A stretch of 64,000 nucleotides of DNA from Adenanthera pavonina (lineage: Eukaryota > Streptophyta > Magnoliopsida > Fabales > Fabaceae): NCBI GenBank assembly GCA_026686845.1, contig JAIVEN010000002.1, positions 41,185,001 through 41,249,000 on the forward strand, read 5' to 3'. Of this stretch, positions 36,316-49,078 are shown piece after piece (the stretch's first letter is position 1; every line of letters starts with the position of its first letter). The notes below the pieces were generated by a model, which was given only the letters and a program-made list of their open reading frames with translations, was not told the DNA's origin and did no database searches. Both the position numbers and the translations under genes were made by a program.

Positions 36316-39300
36316 TGTAATATCCCTATCTTTATTAGATATTATAAAATGAATAAAAGATGAGAAATAAAGCGAGATGAAAAGGCTATATATAATCAGG
36401 CTTTAGAAAGAATTAATTTCTCATCTTATTTTATGACGAAGTTATGTTTAGTCCTTAATTAGAATTAATTTTCCATAAGTTTCTTAATAGAAATTAATTC
36501 TAAAACTTACCCCGGAAAATATGTAATATACTATTTGAATGATAGCCTGCTCCAAGCTGAGCACAATAGTATAAGTATCGTGTAGCCGGGAGGTCTGGAT
36601 TGAGAGATTGACCAATTTGAAAGTCAATCTTAATAGTGCAAAAGAAATAATAAAAAATTATTCTTTGGGTAAAATTACATAAAATTGCCCAAAAGAATAG
36701 ATAATTACATTTTTACCTAACTTAGGGGCAAAATAGTCATTTTTTAAATTAGAAGTAAAATGTGAATATTGCATTTGAACTTTAAAGAAAAAATATTGAT
36801 ATCATGAAATGTATAAGTAACTAGGAAAAATGAAGAGACACTGTTAAGCGTAAAGAAGGAGAAAGAAGTCATTTTTCTAGGTTAAACAAAAAATGAGAAA
36901 ATTATATTTTGGCTTCAAGAATTAAGAATCCTTGCATTTTAGCCCCTTAATAGTGACTTAAAGAGGAAAAGAGAAAGAAGTTTGAGAAGAATTACACCTA
37001 ATGACCCAAAAATTTTAAAAATTATAAATTTACCATTAGAGCCGGCAAAATGGGCTTCAACCCATGGGTTGACCCGTTTTACGGCTATCCTGTACTGGAA
37101 AAAATAGAGCTCATATTAAAACGGTCTTTTTCTAGCCCGGACCATTTAACCCACAGGTTAAACAGGCTAACCGCCAAGACCGCAGGTTAGCCCATTTAGC
37201 CCACTTTTTTTTTAATTTTTTTTCAAATTACCTTTTTTTATTTCCTTATATATATTTTGTTTAATATTAAAATATGAAATTAGAATTGTTTTATACTTGA
37301 AGTTGAAATTTTCCTATATTTCATATTTAATGTTGTTGAATTATAATACTTACATAAATGATGATTAGTATGTATTAATGTATTTTGATAAATTGATAGT
37401 TTATGTGATTTCTTTTTCTAATTTAATTATGAATCAATCATGTTATTTTTTTTATTATTCATATTGTTGATTTAGATTGTTATTCAAATATAAAAAAATT
37501 GAAAAAATATATATATATATAATATATGGCGGGTTGGTGGGCTTAGCGGTCCTGGGTTGGGGAAATTCTAGCCCTCCAAAAAATGGGCTAGCCTGCCCGC
37601 AGCCCATTTTCTGGCAATCCGTTTAAGGGCGGGTTGGCCCGTTTTCCAGCTCTATTTGCCATGGGTCAAGGGTATTTTTGAAAATATGAAAAATTATAGT
37701 CAAAATGAAGCTCTTAATTAGATAAGCCCAGTGGAATAATGTTTAAAAATTAATAAAATTAGTATCAATTTATTATTGGTATTTAGAACAAAAGTCAGTA
37801 TTATACCAATTAAAGGTTATTTTAGATTGCAGAAAAAGCAGTACAAGGTCATGGACAGTAAATGGACTCTACCCAAATATATTTTGGATCAAGATAATAA
37901 TTTTAGTCCAAAAGTAATTTTTGGATAATCCTATACCAATTTAACGATAATTACGATAAAAATATTTAATCGGCATGGGTAAATTTAATCAGTAAAAAAT
38001 ATAATGGTCCATTAAAATTGTTGAAGAAATTTTTGAAAAAAAATGAGGGTGAAATACATCTGGAAATTAGAATGGGACAAGGAGGAAATTTTCTCAAAAG
38101 CTCATTAAAGTTAACCAAGTTTAGTTTACTTAATTAATGTCACTATTTATTCCTTTCATCTCTTTCCTCAAAGTGATAGGTTTAAGTGTGGTTAGCCTTC
38201 ATTTACCTTCATTCTTCATGTCTGAACAGAAGTAAAATGAGAGGAAGAGAGAAAATTACACAGAGGAGAAAGGAAGAGCAAGAAGAGAAAGTTGAAGACC
38301 AAAAACATCAAGGTAAGCTTCCATGATCACTAGCTTGTGTTCTTGAGTGATTAGGAGTGCTTTCATGGAGTTTTTCTTCCTCTTTTTCCTCTGAAATTTT
38401 CATCCATGAGAGAGAGTAGAGAGAGAAAGTTGAGCTATGGTCAAATAATCAAAGGAAAATGGTAGAATATGTACTAGAAAACATGAAAATCTAAGCTAGT
38501 GCAAGATTCATGGAGCAAATAATTTTCTACAATTTTTCTATTAATTTTGGCCAGCCTAGGGTTTCTACTAGAGAAGGAATTTCAAAATTTTAATCCCAAA
38601 TATGGATTCCTTGGGTCCAAATTATGTAAGAGCAAGGGTGTTATACAGAAATTCCAAGTGGTTTGCAAAATGAAATTTTATGGTTCAAGTGTGCACTTTG
38701 TGAAGTGAATCATGAAACCAATGGCTAATTGCCTTGTTTTATGATGCTATAAGGTTCCAATAAGTGATAAGAGATCAAAGGAAGTGTGCATAAAGTTTGG
38801 AAAGGTTTGGAAAGTCCAAAGGTAGTTTACTAACCTAATCTTGCATTATATTGTTATATAGTTTGCAATGATTTTTATGTTATCTCAAATGTTTGTAATG
38901 ATGTATTATGATGATTTGCTGATGTTGGCTAAGTTATTTGAGTGGTTATGTGACCTTGGGATATCCAAAATACAAGGTGAAACTCTATCCAATTTTCTAC
39001 AAAATGTTGGAGCATAGATAATTCTAAATGTTTAAATGATGATTTGATGATGTATGCTAGTATTATGTGATGATATATTTGCTTGATTGGTGGTGACTAC
39101 TGAGATTCTTTGAATCTCACCCTCCTAAATAATAAATATGCTTGGCTCAAACCATGGCAAGGATGACAAGGAAGCTCTGGAGAAGGAAGAATGAAATTAT
39201 TACTTGAATTGATGAATCAAGCAATAATGTCATCTTTTGAAATATTATGAAAATCATGTATATGTTATTAGATCTGTACCTCAATGATGTTAGGTTCCCT

Positions 39301-40283
39301 TGAGTATCATGAAATGATGGGTATAGATTTGGAACCAAGAATAATGATGTAAACAAGTTATGAAGCTTATTTTGCAAAGTGATACATGGAAAAGCTCATT
39401 TCTAAACACTCTGATGATTAACATAGGTATTGTTCATGTTAGATAAGACAATTATTTGAATGGTTTATATACTCTAAAAGTAGATAAAATAATAATTCCA
39501 AATAGATAAAGAACACCTAAATTGGATAAGTGTACAATTTATGGTGAATTTTCAAAGTTAGAGTTCAGAATAGGACAGTGTAAAGAAAAATTGGAACTTT
39601 TTCTATGAACACTAGAAATTTCAAAATGCAATAGAAAATTGTACAAAGCTCCAAAAATTCAATGGTTTGCATTTCTGGAAATTTCTAAGTCTTAGGAAAC
39701 AAATGCCATAGGTTTGATAGTATTTGGAGCTATAAAGAAAGAGTTGTGTAATTTCTCCTAAAACTGTTCTAGTAAAAATAGTATTCTGACCCTTAATGAT
39801 TTAAGTCAATTTCATGCCTTGTACAAGGTTATAAATGTACAAGAAAAATATATCTACAAATCAGACATGTGGGGATTTCCAATGACATAGAGAATGCATG
39901 ATTTGACTCAGGATATCATGAGATATGAATTTTTAAATATAAGGTCAAAACCTGGGAAGTTTCAAAATGACCAAATGTACAATAAATATTTGAGAAATAA
40001 ACTATAAGAATTGGTTAGAGAATGCTCTGTTTCATATTTTTTCCATGTAGAAAATCTTTTTTTATCTATTTTTAGAGACTTGAATCACTTTGAGATGATT
40101 TTTCTATAATTAGTTATGAATTTTCGAAGTTCATCGGGTAAAATGGAAAATGCGCCATGAACAGTAACCAAAATAAAGAAAATTATGTTTTGATATTTTT
40201 ATGCAATCAAGTCTCTAATCATGCAATAATAGATATAATTGGATTCTAATACATGAGAAATGGATGAAGTTTAAGGTGTTACA
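36316..40283 (+). mobile_element. T1-family solo LTR H with perfect target duplication
   Basis: TGTAATATCC...AAGGTGTTACA, 3968 bp, flanked by GATTT at 36311-36315 and GATTT at 40284-40288. No internal region or PBS is attached, so this is a solo LTR left by LTR-LTR recombination. It contains a 618-bp hAT-like insertion at 37037-37654. Landmarks are a purine-rich segment (38230-38300), a GGTAAGC donor (G at 38313), the hairpin TGAGATTCTTTGAATCTCA (39101-39119), and a mutated acceptor region. It lies inside a copia LTR. Confidence 0.92.
37037..37654. mobile_element. Non-autonomous hAT-like DNA transposon
   Basis: Terminal inverted repeats fit TAGAGCYGGMAAAAYGGGC (5' TAGAGCCGGCAAAATGGGC; 3' reads the same from the other strand with three differences). 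An 8-bp target duplication flanks it: TTTACCAT (37029-37036) and TTTGCCAT (37655-37662), one mismatch. Eight-base duplications and TAGAG/CAGAG-type ends are typical of hAT. At 618 bp it has no transposase. The interior is AT-rich, with GGGCT/AGCCC-rich subterminal regions. Confidence 0.88.
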
Positions 40284-40905
40284 GATTTTGTGTCTAACAA
40301 ATAGTTAAGTTACAAATCTATAAATAGAACCTCATTTGAACTTATGGATAACGAATTTAAGTGAGTTTTGTGTTAAGATGCTACTCCAATACAAAAAATC
40401 TTTCTGTGTTAGCATTCATAGTTAAACATATCTTATTAGAGTGAGCTTTTAATGTATTATCTACTCTCAAAGATAGTTTCCATTTTGTAATCATTCTTTT
40501 CTATAATTTCTGGGTGGAATCTTAGTGTGGAGAAATACTAAGAGAAATTACACATCCTGTAAGGGTGTGGGAGAGTGTATTCACAAGTGTTTACTGAAAC
40601 TTGTGGGATGTACTGAGAGTTTACAAGTGCCCAAATCAAATTTGTGAAATATAGTGAAAATCTCAAGTGGTGGCTTGAGGATTGGATGTAGGTCAAGTGG
40701 TTAGATTGAACTAATATAAATTTCTGTGTATTACTCTTCATCTTCTCTCTTCAATTGCTTTGGTTAATTCTCTCTGTTCATTCCTATTTTACTACATCTC
40801 TTGGTGAAATTGGGTTGTGCTCCAAAAAGGGCGAAAATTTTGCATCACCCAATTTACCTCCTCTTGTGTGACCAGTCAAACCTTATATCCTTAATACCAA
40901 TTAAG
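40284..40905 (+). mobile_element. Copia-type LTR copy 1, second part
   Basis: It resumes GTGTCTAACAAATAGTTAAG, matching GTGTCTAACGTATAGTTAAG at 45639. It continues through the TATAAATA box, GGTGGCTTGAGGATTGGATG and GTAGGTCAAGTGG, to a CCAATTTACCTCC end that matches CCAATTCACCCCC at 46179. The exact 3' edge is not clear, and ankyrin pseudogene copy 1 follows. Confidence 0.75.
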
Positions 40906-41772
40906 TGTGCTAATAGTAATTATGATTTAAATTTTACATATTCCTCAATTTAATATATTAACCCAAGTTTTTATATATGTTGTGTATAGTGGGTTATGGC
41001 GAAAGTTTTGTAACATAAGGTCTAAAATATGAAAGAAAGCTTAAAGGGTGATAAGGGAGATACTACAATTAGTGATGGCATGATGGGAAAAATGGAAGTG
41101 ACCATTCTTGGAATATCACAAAATTAAGAGTGTAGAGAGTAATATGTGGAGATGAAAAATTAGTAAGAAAGTTATCGTTTATTTTGTTTTTTTCTATTAT
41201 TGTACTGTGTGAAGATGTAAGGTTAACTATTAAGCTTAGTTTCATACAATGCAGTCATAAATCAATCTTTCTAGTTGAATTATTGTGTAAGTTAAATTGA
41301 GGATAAAAAATATCCATGTGAATGTCATTTTTCAAATATGAGTTGTTTAATTTCTCAAATTGTATATATAACATAGGTATGATAGAGACTTATTCTATAA
41401 CTTTCATACTCGACATTTGTTATGAGGTCATTTTTCTGACCTTGTAAACACATATTTCTGTGTTGAATTTTTTTTCAATGATATGTTTTATGGTGTAAGA
41501 GATTTTAGATAAGGTTTGGATGATGAACTTTGTTATTGCTATATTGACTTTAGGTAAATTTCAATTTTTGGGCATTATATTTCGATTAGAAAATTATAAA
41601 GTCTTGACTTAGAATCTTCCTAGGTGTAGGAATGAAACTTGATAAATTAAATTGTGATTTAGATTTTAACAATACTTTCCTACATTCTCGTACTTGATAT
41701 TAGAGCTCGAAGGAGAAATATGAATGTACAAATATGATCAAAGTCAAAACTTACATTATCAAGTATTATATT
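40906..41772 (+). pseudogene. Ankyrin/PGG pseudogene copy 1, first part (core deleted)
   Basis: The upstream part parallels 47480-47900 and 53170-53580 (GGCGAAAGTTTT, ACAATGCAGTCATAAATCAA, AACATAGGTATGATAGAGAC). After about 41390 it jumps to sequence that follows the coding region in copies 2 and 3 (TTTCTGTGTTGAATTT, TATGTTTTATGGTGTAAGAG), so the whole coding core is missing. It is split at 41773 by solo LTR I; ATATT at 41768-41772 is that LTR's target duplication. Confidence 0.65.
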
Positions 41773-44283
41773 TGTAACACCTTGATTTTGGGCCTTTTTC
41801 CCATGTATTATAGAGTCCATTTATATTATATTAGAAGCTTGAATCAAGAAAATAGCAAAACAGAATTTTTCAAAATTTGTCGGTACTGTTCAAATGTACC
41901 AAATCCTTTTACCAATTGAATTTGAAAAATCATAACTAATTCCATATAAATTGTATGCAAGTAATTCAAGCCTCTAAAAGTAGGTTAAAAGATTGTCTAC
42001 ATGGAAAAAATATAAAATTGAGCAATAACTAGGCTAATTTGTACAGTAAATTTCGTGAATTTTTACTGTTTATATGGTTAGTTTTAGGAAATCCAGTTTT
42101 CTAAATCGAATTTTGAAAAATCACTATAATTTGCACACACATCCAAATTGAGTTCTCTTTTAATGATTTGAAAGATCTTTCTGTCTACTTTCTAACCATA
42201 TATAACATTTATACTTTCTACTATAGAATGTCCAAACAGTGGCAGGTTAACTATGAAGAGGTCAAAATGACTATTTTCATCCAAGTACTTTGCAAAACAA
42301 AAGTTATAAAATATTTACATGGCCATAACTTATCTTCATATCATTCCATACATTCACTAGGACCTAAAGGAACATAAAATCCTGAAGGAATAGATTTAAC
42401 ATCATATGTACATATTTACACAAAAGTTCATGATTCATAACCATTATAAGCCATATCAAATTAATCACCAAGTTCTTTCTCCTTTCCTTTCTTTTCCTTT
42501 GTGGTCTTGCCATAGTTACTTCCTAAATATGGTTAGTATGTGGGAGGATGAGATTCAAAGAATCTCAGTAGATAAATTCCAAACATGCAACCATATCATC
42601 ACAGTTTGCATAAAAACATCATACAAACTTTAATCCATCACATAGGCACAGTTTCATTTTGGAAAATGGACATCCTGGGGTCCCAAAACCCCTCATACAA
42701 CTCAACCAACAACATAGAAACATTACAAGATAACATTTCATTCATATGCCATAGTGTCAAACATAAGAGCAACAATTATGACAATGTGATGCTAGTAGGG
42801 AAATTTAACTACCTTTGAGTGTTCCCTAGCTTCCCACACTTAGTATACCACTTCTTGAGTCTTCCAAAACTTCCTTCAACCTAGCCATATCACCATTTAA
42901 GCACTTAACTAACCACTGGTTTCAAGAGTAACACTATACATTACATATAAAACCTAAAATTCTCACTTAACTTTTCTTTGAGATTATCTTGAAATCAACA
43001 CTTGTACTTAACTAATTTGGATCTAAGGAATCCATTTTTTGGGTTAAAAACATGAAACTCTAAATCTAAAAATAAACCCTATCTAGCCAAAATTTAGGAA
43101 AAATGGGAAGAAATTGCTATACTTAATACTTTAAACTACTTCCATTTTCATGCTTTAGGTGACTAGTTTAGCACTTCCCTTATGTTTAGTAGTTGGAAAA
43201 CTCATTTCCTTCATAAATCAAGGTTTGGCCAAAAACTCATTTCCTTCATAAACCAATAGCATGAACCATGTACCAAATCTTACAAATAACAAGCTTTAGG
43301 TAGAAAACAACTTACTAAAAGTTGAGCATTCAATTTTTCCCTAAGCTTTCTCTTCTTTCTCTCTTTTCTCCCTTTCTTTCTTGAGTTTTCTCCTCTATTT
43401 TTGATGCTAAATATCTCATGCAGAATGTAGAGGAAAGAGAGGGATTAAGTGGCTTAATTACATGATAATCATGGTTAATGACTTTAACTAACTATGGTTA
43501 CTTTTTATGCCAAAAATCAACACCTTCTTGGAGAAGTTTTGGACAAAAATTTGCTTCCCATTCTGAACTGGATAATTTTTTAGATGCCAATAAAAGAGGT
43601 TTGAGTGTCCAAAATTGCTCAATTTTCCTGATTCAGATATATCCTGAATCGAATAATTTTTAACTATACCAATAAAACTGCTTTTTACAGTAAATTAGTA
43701 TTTTTGGGCTACATGACTATTTTAAATTTATATTTATATTTTCTTAATTATCCTGTCTCAAATGGTATCTGTGTGAGGCCCATATCCTGTCCCGATTACA
43801 TTTTAACTGTCCATGGGACCTACAATCTATTTTATCGGTAAAGTTACTTTTGGACACTCAGCACTGATTATTTCTTCATCCTTGAATATTAACCCTCAGT
43901 ACCATATACCATTAAACTTCTCTTGTCAAGAGCTTCGTTTTGACAGTAATTTTGGGTATTTACAAAATTACCCCTAACCCGGGGTTATTATAATTTTTGA
44001 AACTTTCAGGTCATTAAGTGTAATTTTCCCCAAGGGCTTTTTTATTCTCATTTTACTTAATTTTTTTTGTAAATTTAGAGATGTAGATGTCATTTTTATA
44101 ATTCTTTAGGGGTAAAAACATATTTTTTCATTTTTTTCGTTTAACCGGAAAAAATAACCTCTTTACCCTATTTCACACAAAATGGTGTTTGTCCATTTTT
44201 GCGAATTCCTTGTACATTTCATATTATCATTTATTATTTCCTCTTTCATTACTTGATATCCAGTAAAATTTTGGAATATTACA
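41773..44283 (-). mobile_element. T1-family solo LTR I with perfect target duplication
   Basis: TGTAACACC...GGAATATTACA, 2511 bp, flanked by ATATT at 41768-41772 and ATATT at 44284-44288. Minus-strand landmarks are a GTAAG donor (G at 43315), the GGGATGTCCATTTTCC region near 42660, the hairpin TGAGATTCAAAGAATCTCA as written on the plus strand (42549-42567), and an acceptor-like AG at 42524-42523. Donor to acceptor is about 792 nt. No internal sequence is present. Confidence 0.93.
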
Positions 44284-44760
44284 ATATTAGTTTTGATATT
44301 ATTTAAGTATTTAATCTAATAGAAAGTATCATTCTTGTGAGTGACCAAGTATTCTAATATGTGTAGAATATTCATGATATTGTGAGGTTATAATAATAAA
44401 TTCCAATGTATAGGGTTGTAAGTTTAGACATTGATAGAAACTCAAATGCATAAGTTGAAGGCGTGCTAACCATGATTGTGTTTTGGAGCGTGTTAAAGAT
44501 GTTGTACTCAGTTTTATCATTTATATTTCTTATATTTAATTTAATTTTCTTTTACATACTTTTAAATACTTATATGTAGGCAGTCTATCTGTCTCCACCT
44601 TCTCATTCCTCTTATTTTCTTCTTTATTTCCTCCAAACCTCACTCCTCGTATTCGGTATTAAAGCTTGAAGGGGAATGTATTGATATCCTCAGTTACAAT
44701 CGAAACATGTGCTAAAATAATAAAGTTTTTGACTTTTATAGATGACTGTTTGGATCAACA
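44284..44760 (+). other. Continuation of copy 1 downstream region
   Basis: It aligns with 52340-52840: AATAAATTCCAATGTATAGG/AATAAATTCCAACGCACAAG, GGTTGTAAGTTTAGAC, CTATCTG, then a TCGGTATTAAAGCTTGAAGG module (44654-44673) followed by TGTATTGATATCC. The pattern (TATA-like stretch, CTATCTG, a GGTATCAAAGC-like site, a purine run) suggests short LTR/PBS/PPT pieces rather than gene sequence. From 44761 to 44983 I see nothing recognisable. Confidence 0.5.
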
Positions 44761-44983
44761 TAGTGAATTATGCTGAATCAAGTGTTTTGATATTTCTAAA
44801 TAATTAGAGCTTGGAAGGAAAATATCAAAGGAGTATAAGGGCATTCAAATGAAGAAATCCAAGAGGAAATACGTGAAGAATTAGTTAATTAGGATCTCTC
44901 ACTTTGTACACTAGGTAAAAGGCTTTGATTTCACTCTCATTGTGTTTACATATATGGTTTTCATGTTATTCTATGTTAACATA

Positions 44984-46210
44984 TGTTAAATTTAAAAAAC
45001 ACTAGCTAATAGATGAATTTTGAGATGATAAACGTTATATACTTCGTTGAAAATTTGAACTTTGCTGACTGAAATTCAAAGTTATAGAGATGTTACCTTT
45101 GTCAGACGAATTTCAAGTATTAAAATTTGAATTTCGAGTCAAGTATAGTTAAGCAAATGTGCAAAATTCATTTGAAATCATGTCAAAGTTCTTCTAATAT
45201 TCGAGTGCAAAAAGAGTTTAAAAACAGTCCCTCTAACAGACAAATTTTGAAAGTACAAAATTCAAATTTCAAAAAGAAGAACTTTTGTGCCATGTTAAGC
45301 TAAGCTCTGACAGATGAATTTTGGCCTCCCAAATTTCAAATTTCGAGTGTACAGTAGAAACATGAGACAACTGTTCACACTCAACAGATGCACTTTGAAT
45401 ATGAAAATTCGCATGTTTTAATATAGGATATATTTGACAAAATCAAAATTCAATTTTTACTATTGAACAGACAAATTTTAGAAGTTCAACATTAAAGTCT
45501 TTAGCTTATAGTCTCTGCGAAATTCGTCTGTTGGCACCCAAAATTTGAATTTCAGTGTGTCAGACACATTAAATGCAGTTGGTGAACGGCTAGTTTTGCA
45601 GAGTAACTGTTGGGTAACGTCTTTAACGACTAGATCTTGTGTCTAACGTATAGTTAAGTCACAAATATATAAATAAAACTTTATTGAAGATGTAGGGAAC
45701 AAATTTATGTTGAAAATACTGAAATTCTACTGAAATCATTAGTCAAAGTCTTCTACTCACTTACACTTCATTTTTTGTACCTCAACTGTCTTATTTACTC
45801 TGTATTAGAGAGTTTTTCATCTTGTACAAAATTTTTTCTTCATTTCGAAGAAGGATTTTCTTGTGAGGGTTTTTCACAAGGGATTTGGGAAATACTTTAT
45901 TAGAATACATAGTATAAATTTGAAGGCTTTTAGAACAGAGCATAAGGCTGTACTGTGGCATTACAAGGAACCCAATAAATTCTTGCAAGATAGTGAAAAA
46001 TCTCAAATGATGGCTTGAGGACTAGACGTAGGTCAAGTGGAGTAGACCGAACCAGGATAAATCTCTGTGTCCTCTCTTCTTCTACCTTGCAACTGCCTCT
46101 TATATTTTGTATTATGTTTTCTGCAACTTTTACTATCACTATTCTATCTCAATTTTGCAGAAAATTTTGGACTTCCCAATTCACCCCCTTTTGGGAAGCC
46201 AGCTAACCTA
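44984..46210 (+). mobile_element. Copia-type LTR copy 2
   Basis: It starts TGTTAAATTT and is homologous to 35786-36310 plus 40289-40905. It holds at least five degenerate AGACRAATTT...AAATTTGAATTTCG repeats (about 45095, 45230, 45308, 45470, 45518), a TATAAATAAAAC box (45668-45679), and a CCAATTCACCCCC end followed by a PBS-like TTGTATCAGAGTTTGG at 46216-46231. A gag remnant lies immediately downstream, identifying it as a 5' LTR. Confidence 0.78.
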
Positions 46211-46268
46211 ATAAGTTGTATCAGAGTTTGGACTCCCAACTGAAGGATTTAACAATCTGAGAGAATAT

Positions 46269-47195
46269 ATGGTTGGCTTTGGAGAAAACATTCTTCCTGA
46301 AGGAAACAATGCCAACAGACCTCCTGGCTTCAATGAAGAACACTATGGATACTGGAAGATGAGGATACAGATTTATTTCTAGTCCATTGATTTAGATATA
46401 TGATCAGTCATCCAGAAGGGAGACTTTATCCTAATGAAGCTGCAAAATAATGGCAAGTACAAGGAAAAGCCAAAGGAAGAATGGAACGATGAAGATAAAA
46501 GAAGAGTCCAGCTTAACTACAAAGCTAAGCACTGCTTGGTCAGTGCACTTAACCAGGTCGAGTTTTACAGAGTGTCTTAGTGTACCATAGCCAAATGTAT
46601 GTGGGATACTCTAGAACTTGCTCATGAAGGAACAATTGGAGTTAGAGAAAACAAATTGAACTCCTACATAGGCGAGTATGAAAGTTTTAGAATGAAGGAA
46701 GGTGAAAGCATCAAAGATTTGCAGAAGAGATTCACCCTCATTGTGAATCAGCTAAAGAGCCTTGGCAAGGAGTACACATAGACAGAGAAAGTTAGAAAAA
46801 TCCTTAGAGCTCTTCCTCTTGAATGGAAACTGAAAGTAACAGCCATAGAAGAAGCCAAAGGAGAATCAATGGCCTCTGTCACAGCTCTTTTTGGCAGCTT
46901 AGAAGAATATGAGGGCAAGATGAAAGCTCTCAAGGATGCTGGACAAGACAAGAAGAAAAAGGGTCTTCTGTTAAAAGTTGTTGAAGAAAGAGAAGAGGAT
47001 TCTGATGATGAAAAAGAACTGGATGAAGAAACTCTGGCCATGTTGGTTAGAAAATTTGGAAGATTCTATAGCAAAAAGCAAAATAAAAAGTTTTTCAAGA
47101 AAGGAGCAGCTGCAGACAACAAGAAGGAAAGCAAAGAACCCATCACCTGCTATGAATGCAAGAAGCAAGGGTATATTAAATGGGAATGCCCATAA
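46269..47195 (+). pseudogene. Ty1/copia gag (UBN2-type), inactivated
   Basis: A single phase of 308 codons runs from ATG 46269 to TAA 47193-47195, broken by stops at 46380, 46401, 46578 and 46779. The order is typical of copia gag: an early P-P-x-F-N-E-E-H-Y-x-Y-W-K-M segment, a central helical part with C-M-W-D-T-L and a V-x-K-I-L-R-A-L-P motif, an acidic/lysine stretch, then a zinc knuckle reading CYECKKQGYIKWEC. In the knuckle the CCHC histidine is Tyr. The frame is preceded by a PBS-like site and LTR copy 2. No protease, integrase or RT follows, because the element is cut off near 47475. Confidence 0.85.
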
Positions 47196-47475
47196 TTCCT
47201 GAAAAAGTAGGGAACGAAATGAAAGCTGCTGATAAAGGCAAAAAAAGACATACATCTCATCAATCTAGGACAACAACTCAGATTGAAAAGAAATTGCCAA
47301 CATATGTCTGATGGCACCTACAACAGAACAAACTCTAAATTCATCTGATAGCGATCATGAAGATGAGGTAAATGATTCTGACCCCTCATATTCTGAACTA
47401 CTTGATGTATTTCATGATCTGCATGATGAATTAAGTAAAACTACAAAAGAACTAAAACTAGCGAAGAAGAATTCA
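47196..47475 (+). mobile_element. Copia gag-pol linker remnant
   Basis: Shifted out of phase with gag, a frame at 47311-47508 gives an acidic stretch and an E-L-L-D-V-F-H-D-L-H-D-E-L-like coiled segment, as found between gag and protease in copia elements. Homology changes to the ankyrin pseudogene near 47476. Confidence 0.55.
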
Positions 47476-47823
47476 ATTGTGAGCTTTTATATATGTGGGG
47501 CATTATGAGGTATGCGGAAAGTTTTATAAGAGAAGGTTTGAAGCTTGAAAGAAATGTCAAAGGGTGATCAATGAAATACTTTAATTATTAAAGGGCAAGA
47601 AGGAAAAAAGGAGAGTGACCATTGTTGAAATGTCATAATTAAGAGCGTAGATAATGACATGTTGAGGTCATGTATACCTAAGAAAGTCAATGTTTATTTT
47701 GTTTCGTTTCTTTACATGTAATATGTGAAGTTGTAAGCTCAGCTTTTAAGCTAATTTTGATGCAATACAATCATAAATCAATGTTTCTAATTGGATTATT
47801 GTGCAAGTTGAATAGAGGCTAAA

Positions 47824-47870
<47 letters not shown>

Positions 47871-49078
47871 ATTATTCAATTATGAGTTATTCAATTTCTC
47901 AAATTATATATGTAACATAGGTAAGATAGATACTCCAATGCTTAAACTTGTTCTTCAACTTTGGAGAATAGCCTTTTATGGATTGATCTACTATTTGATG
48001 CGCCAAAAATAGAAAATTTTATTTTAATTGAGATTGTGAATTTTTATCTTGACTCAATATTTGAGGTGGATGAGAAGAATTAAAGCATAATTCATATTAA
48101 TGTTTTTAATCTCCATATGAGAATATTGCATCTTATTCATGGTATAGTCTTCGTTAATGATGCAATAATGTTATCTACAATGTCATCTATAGACCCAGAA
48201 TATGAACACAATTTATTGTATTTAGCCTTAAAGATGGAGCCACTAGTGACCTTTCAAATGATACATGAGGTGATATGGTTTGAGGTATCTCCTCCTTAGC
48301 AAGTTTATATATATTTTTTTTTGTGAAGTTTAGAATTCTAATATCTTATCAAAGCATAAAAAGTCAAAAATTTTGAAATTAAAATAAAAATCTACAATAA
48401 TATATATGTGTGTGTGTGTGTGTGTTTCAACTTAAAAAGTATTTGACTATTGTATTAAACTTAGATATACATAACTTTTAGACAAGCAAAGCATGTCATA
48501 TCATATATGATATTTTTATAATGTTGCATCATGTAAGATTTCTTTTATCTAGCTACATAAATATATCATAAATGAGAAAATCTAAGGCAAAAGGGTGTTG
48601 TGATATATTCAGATATTTGATAGTACTTGATGATATAAAGTGAAAGACTGAGTAGTATTACAATACTTACAATAACTAGGCAACTTATGTGGTTGGTTAG
48701 TGTAATTGTATATTTTTAATAAATAAATGTATTGTTGGTAAAATATATATATATATACATGTATTGATTTCAAAATAAACCTTTGATATGACAAGAGATA
48801 AAGAAGATTATGTTCCCCACATTATTGAGAGGAAAAATTTATTAGGTCTTACTCCTTAAGAATTATTTACTAGTGTGCATGCAAATTTACAAAAAAAAAA
48901 ATACATAGTGCTGGATGATAAATATAGCTAGTTGTGGCATGTTTCCTAGCATTGTCATTGCAACCATATCGTTTAATGATGCATTTACTGTAGCTGGTGA
49001 TACGAATGATATAGAAGCTTAGAATCTTTTGAAAAATTCAAAATTTGTTACATTTGCCCTTTCAACTACTATTAGAAT
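47476..49078 (+). pseudogene. Ankyrin-repeat/PGG-domain gene, decayed copy 2, first part
   Basis: Three coding remnants are visible. At ~48117-48299 a frame ends with a segment like an ankyrin repeat and its following helix (N-L-L-Y-L-A-L-K near N-I-L-H-L-A-A-K of the family, then W-F-E-V). At ~48800-48890 there is T-P-x-E-L-F-T-S-V-H-A-N-L-Q, matching the family's T-P-x-E-L-F-T-x-x-H linker. At ~48925-49010 there is a transmembrane segment followed by A-F-T-V-A-G-D-T, corresponding to A-F-T-V-P-G-G of the PGG domain. An intron-like gap (48300-48795) shows it is not a processed copy. Stops and frame changes abound. Functional relatives are plant membrane ankyrin proteins of the ACD6/ITN1 type. 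The pseudogene is interrupted at 49079. Confidence 0.72.
47827..47869. repeat. (TG)n microsatellite, about 21 units
   Basis: Perfect TG run. The aligned place in copy 3 (near 53520-53535) has only a few TG units and copy 1 has none, so the tract grew after the copies separated. Confidence 0.97.

Noticed and set aside
47830..48012. Open frame beginning with alternating Cys-Val.
   Set aside because: It is the translation of the (TG)n microsatellite.
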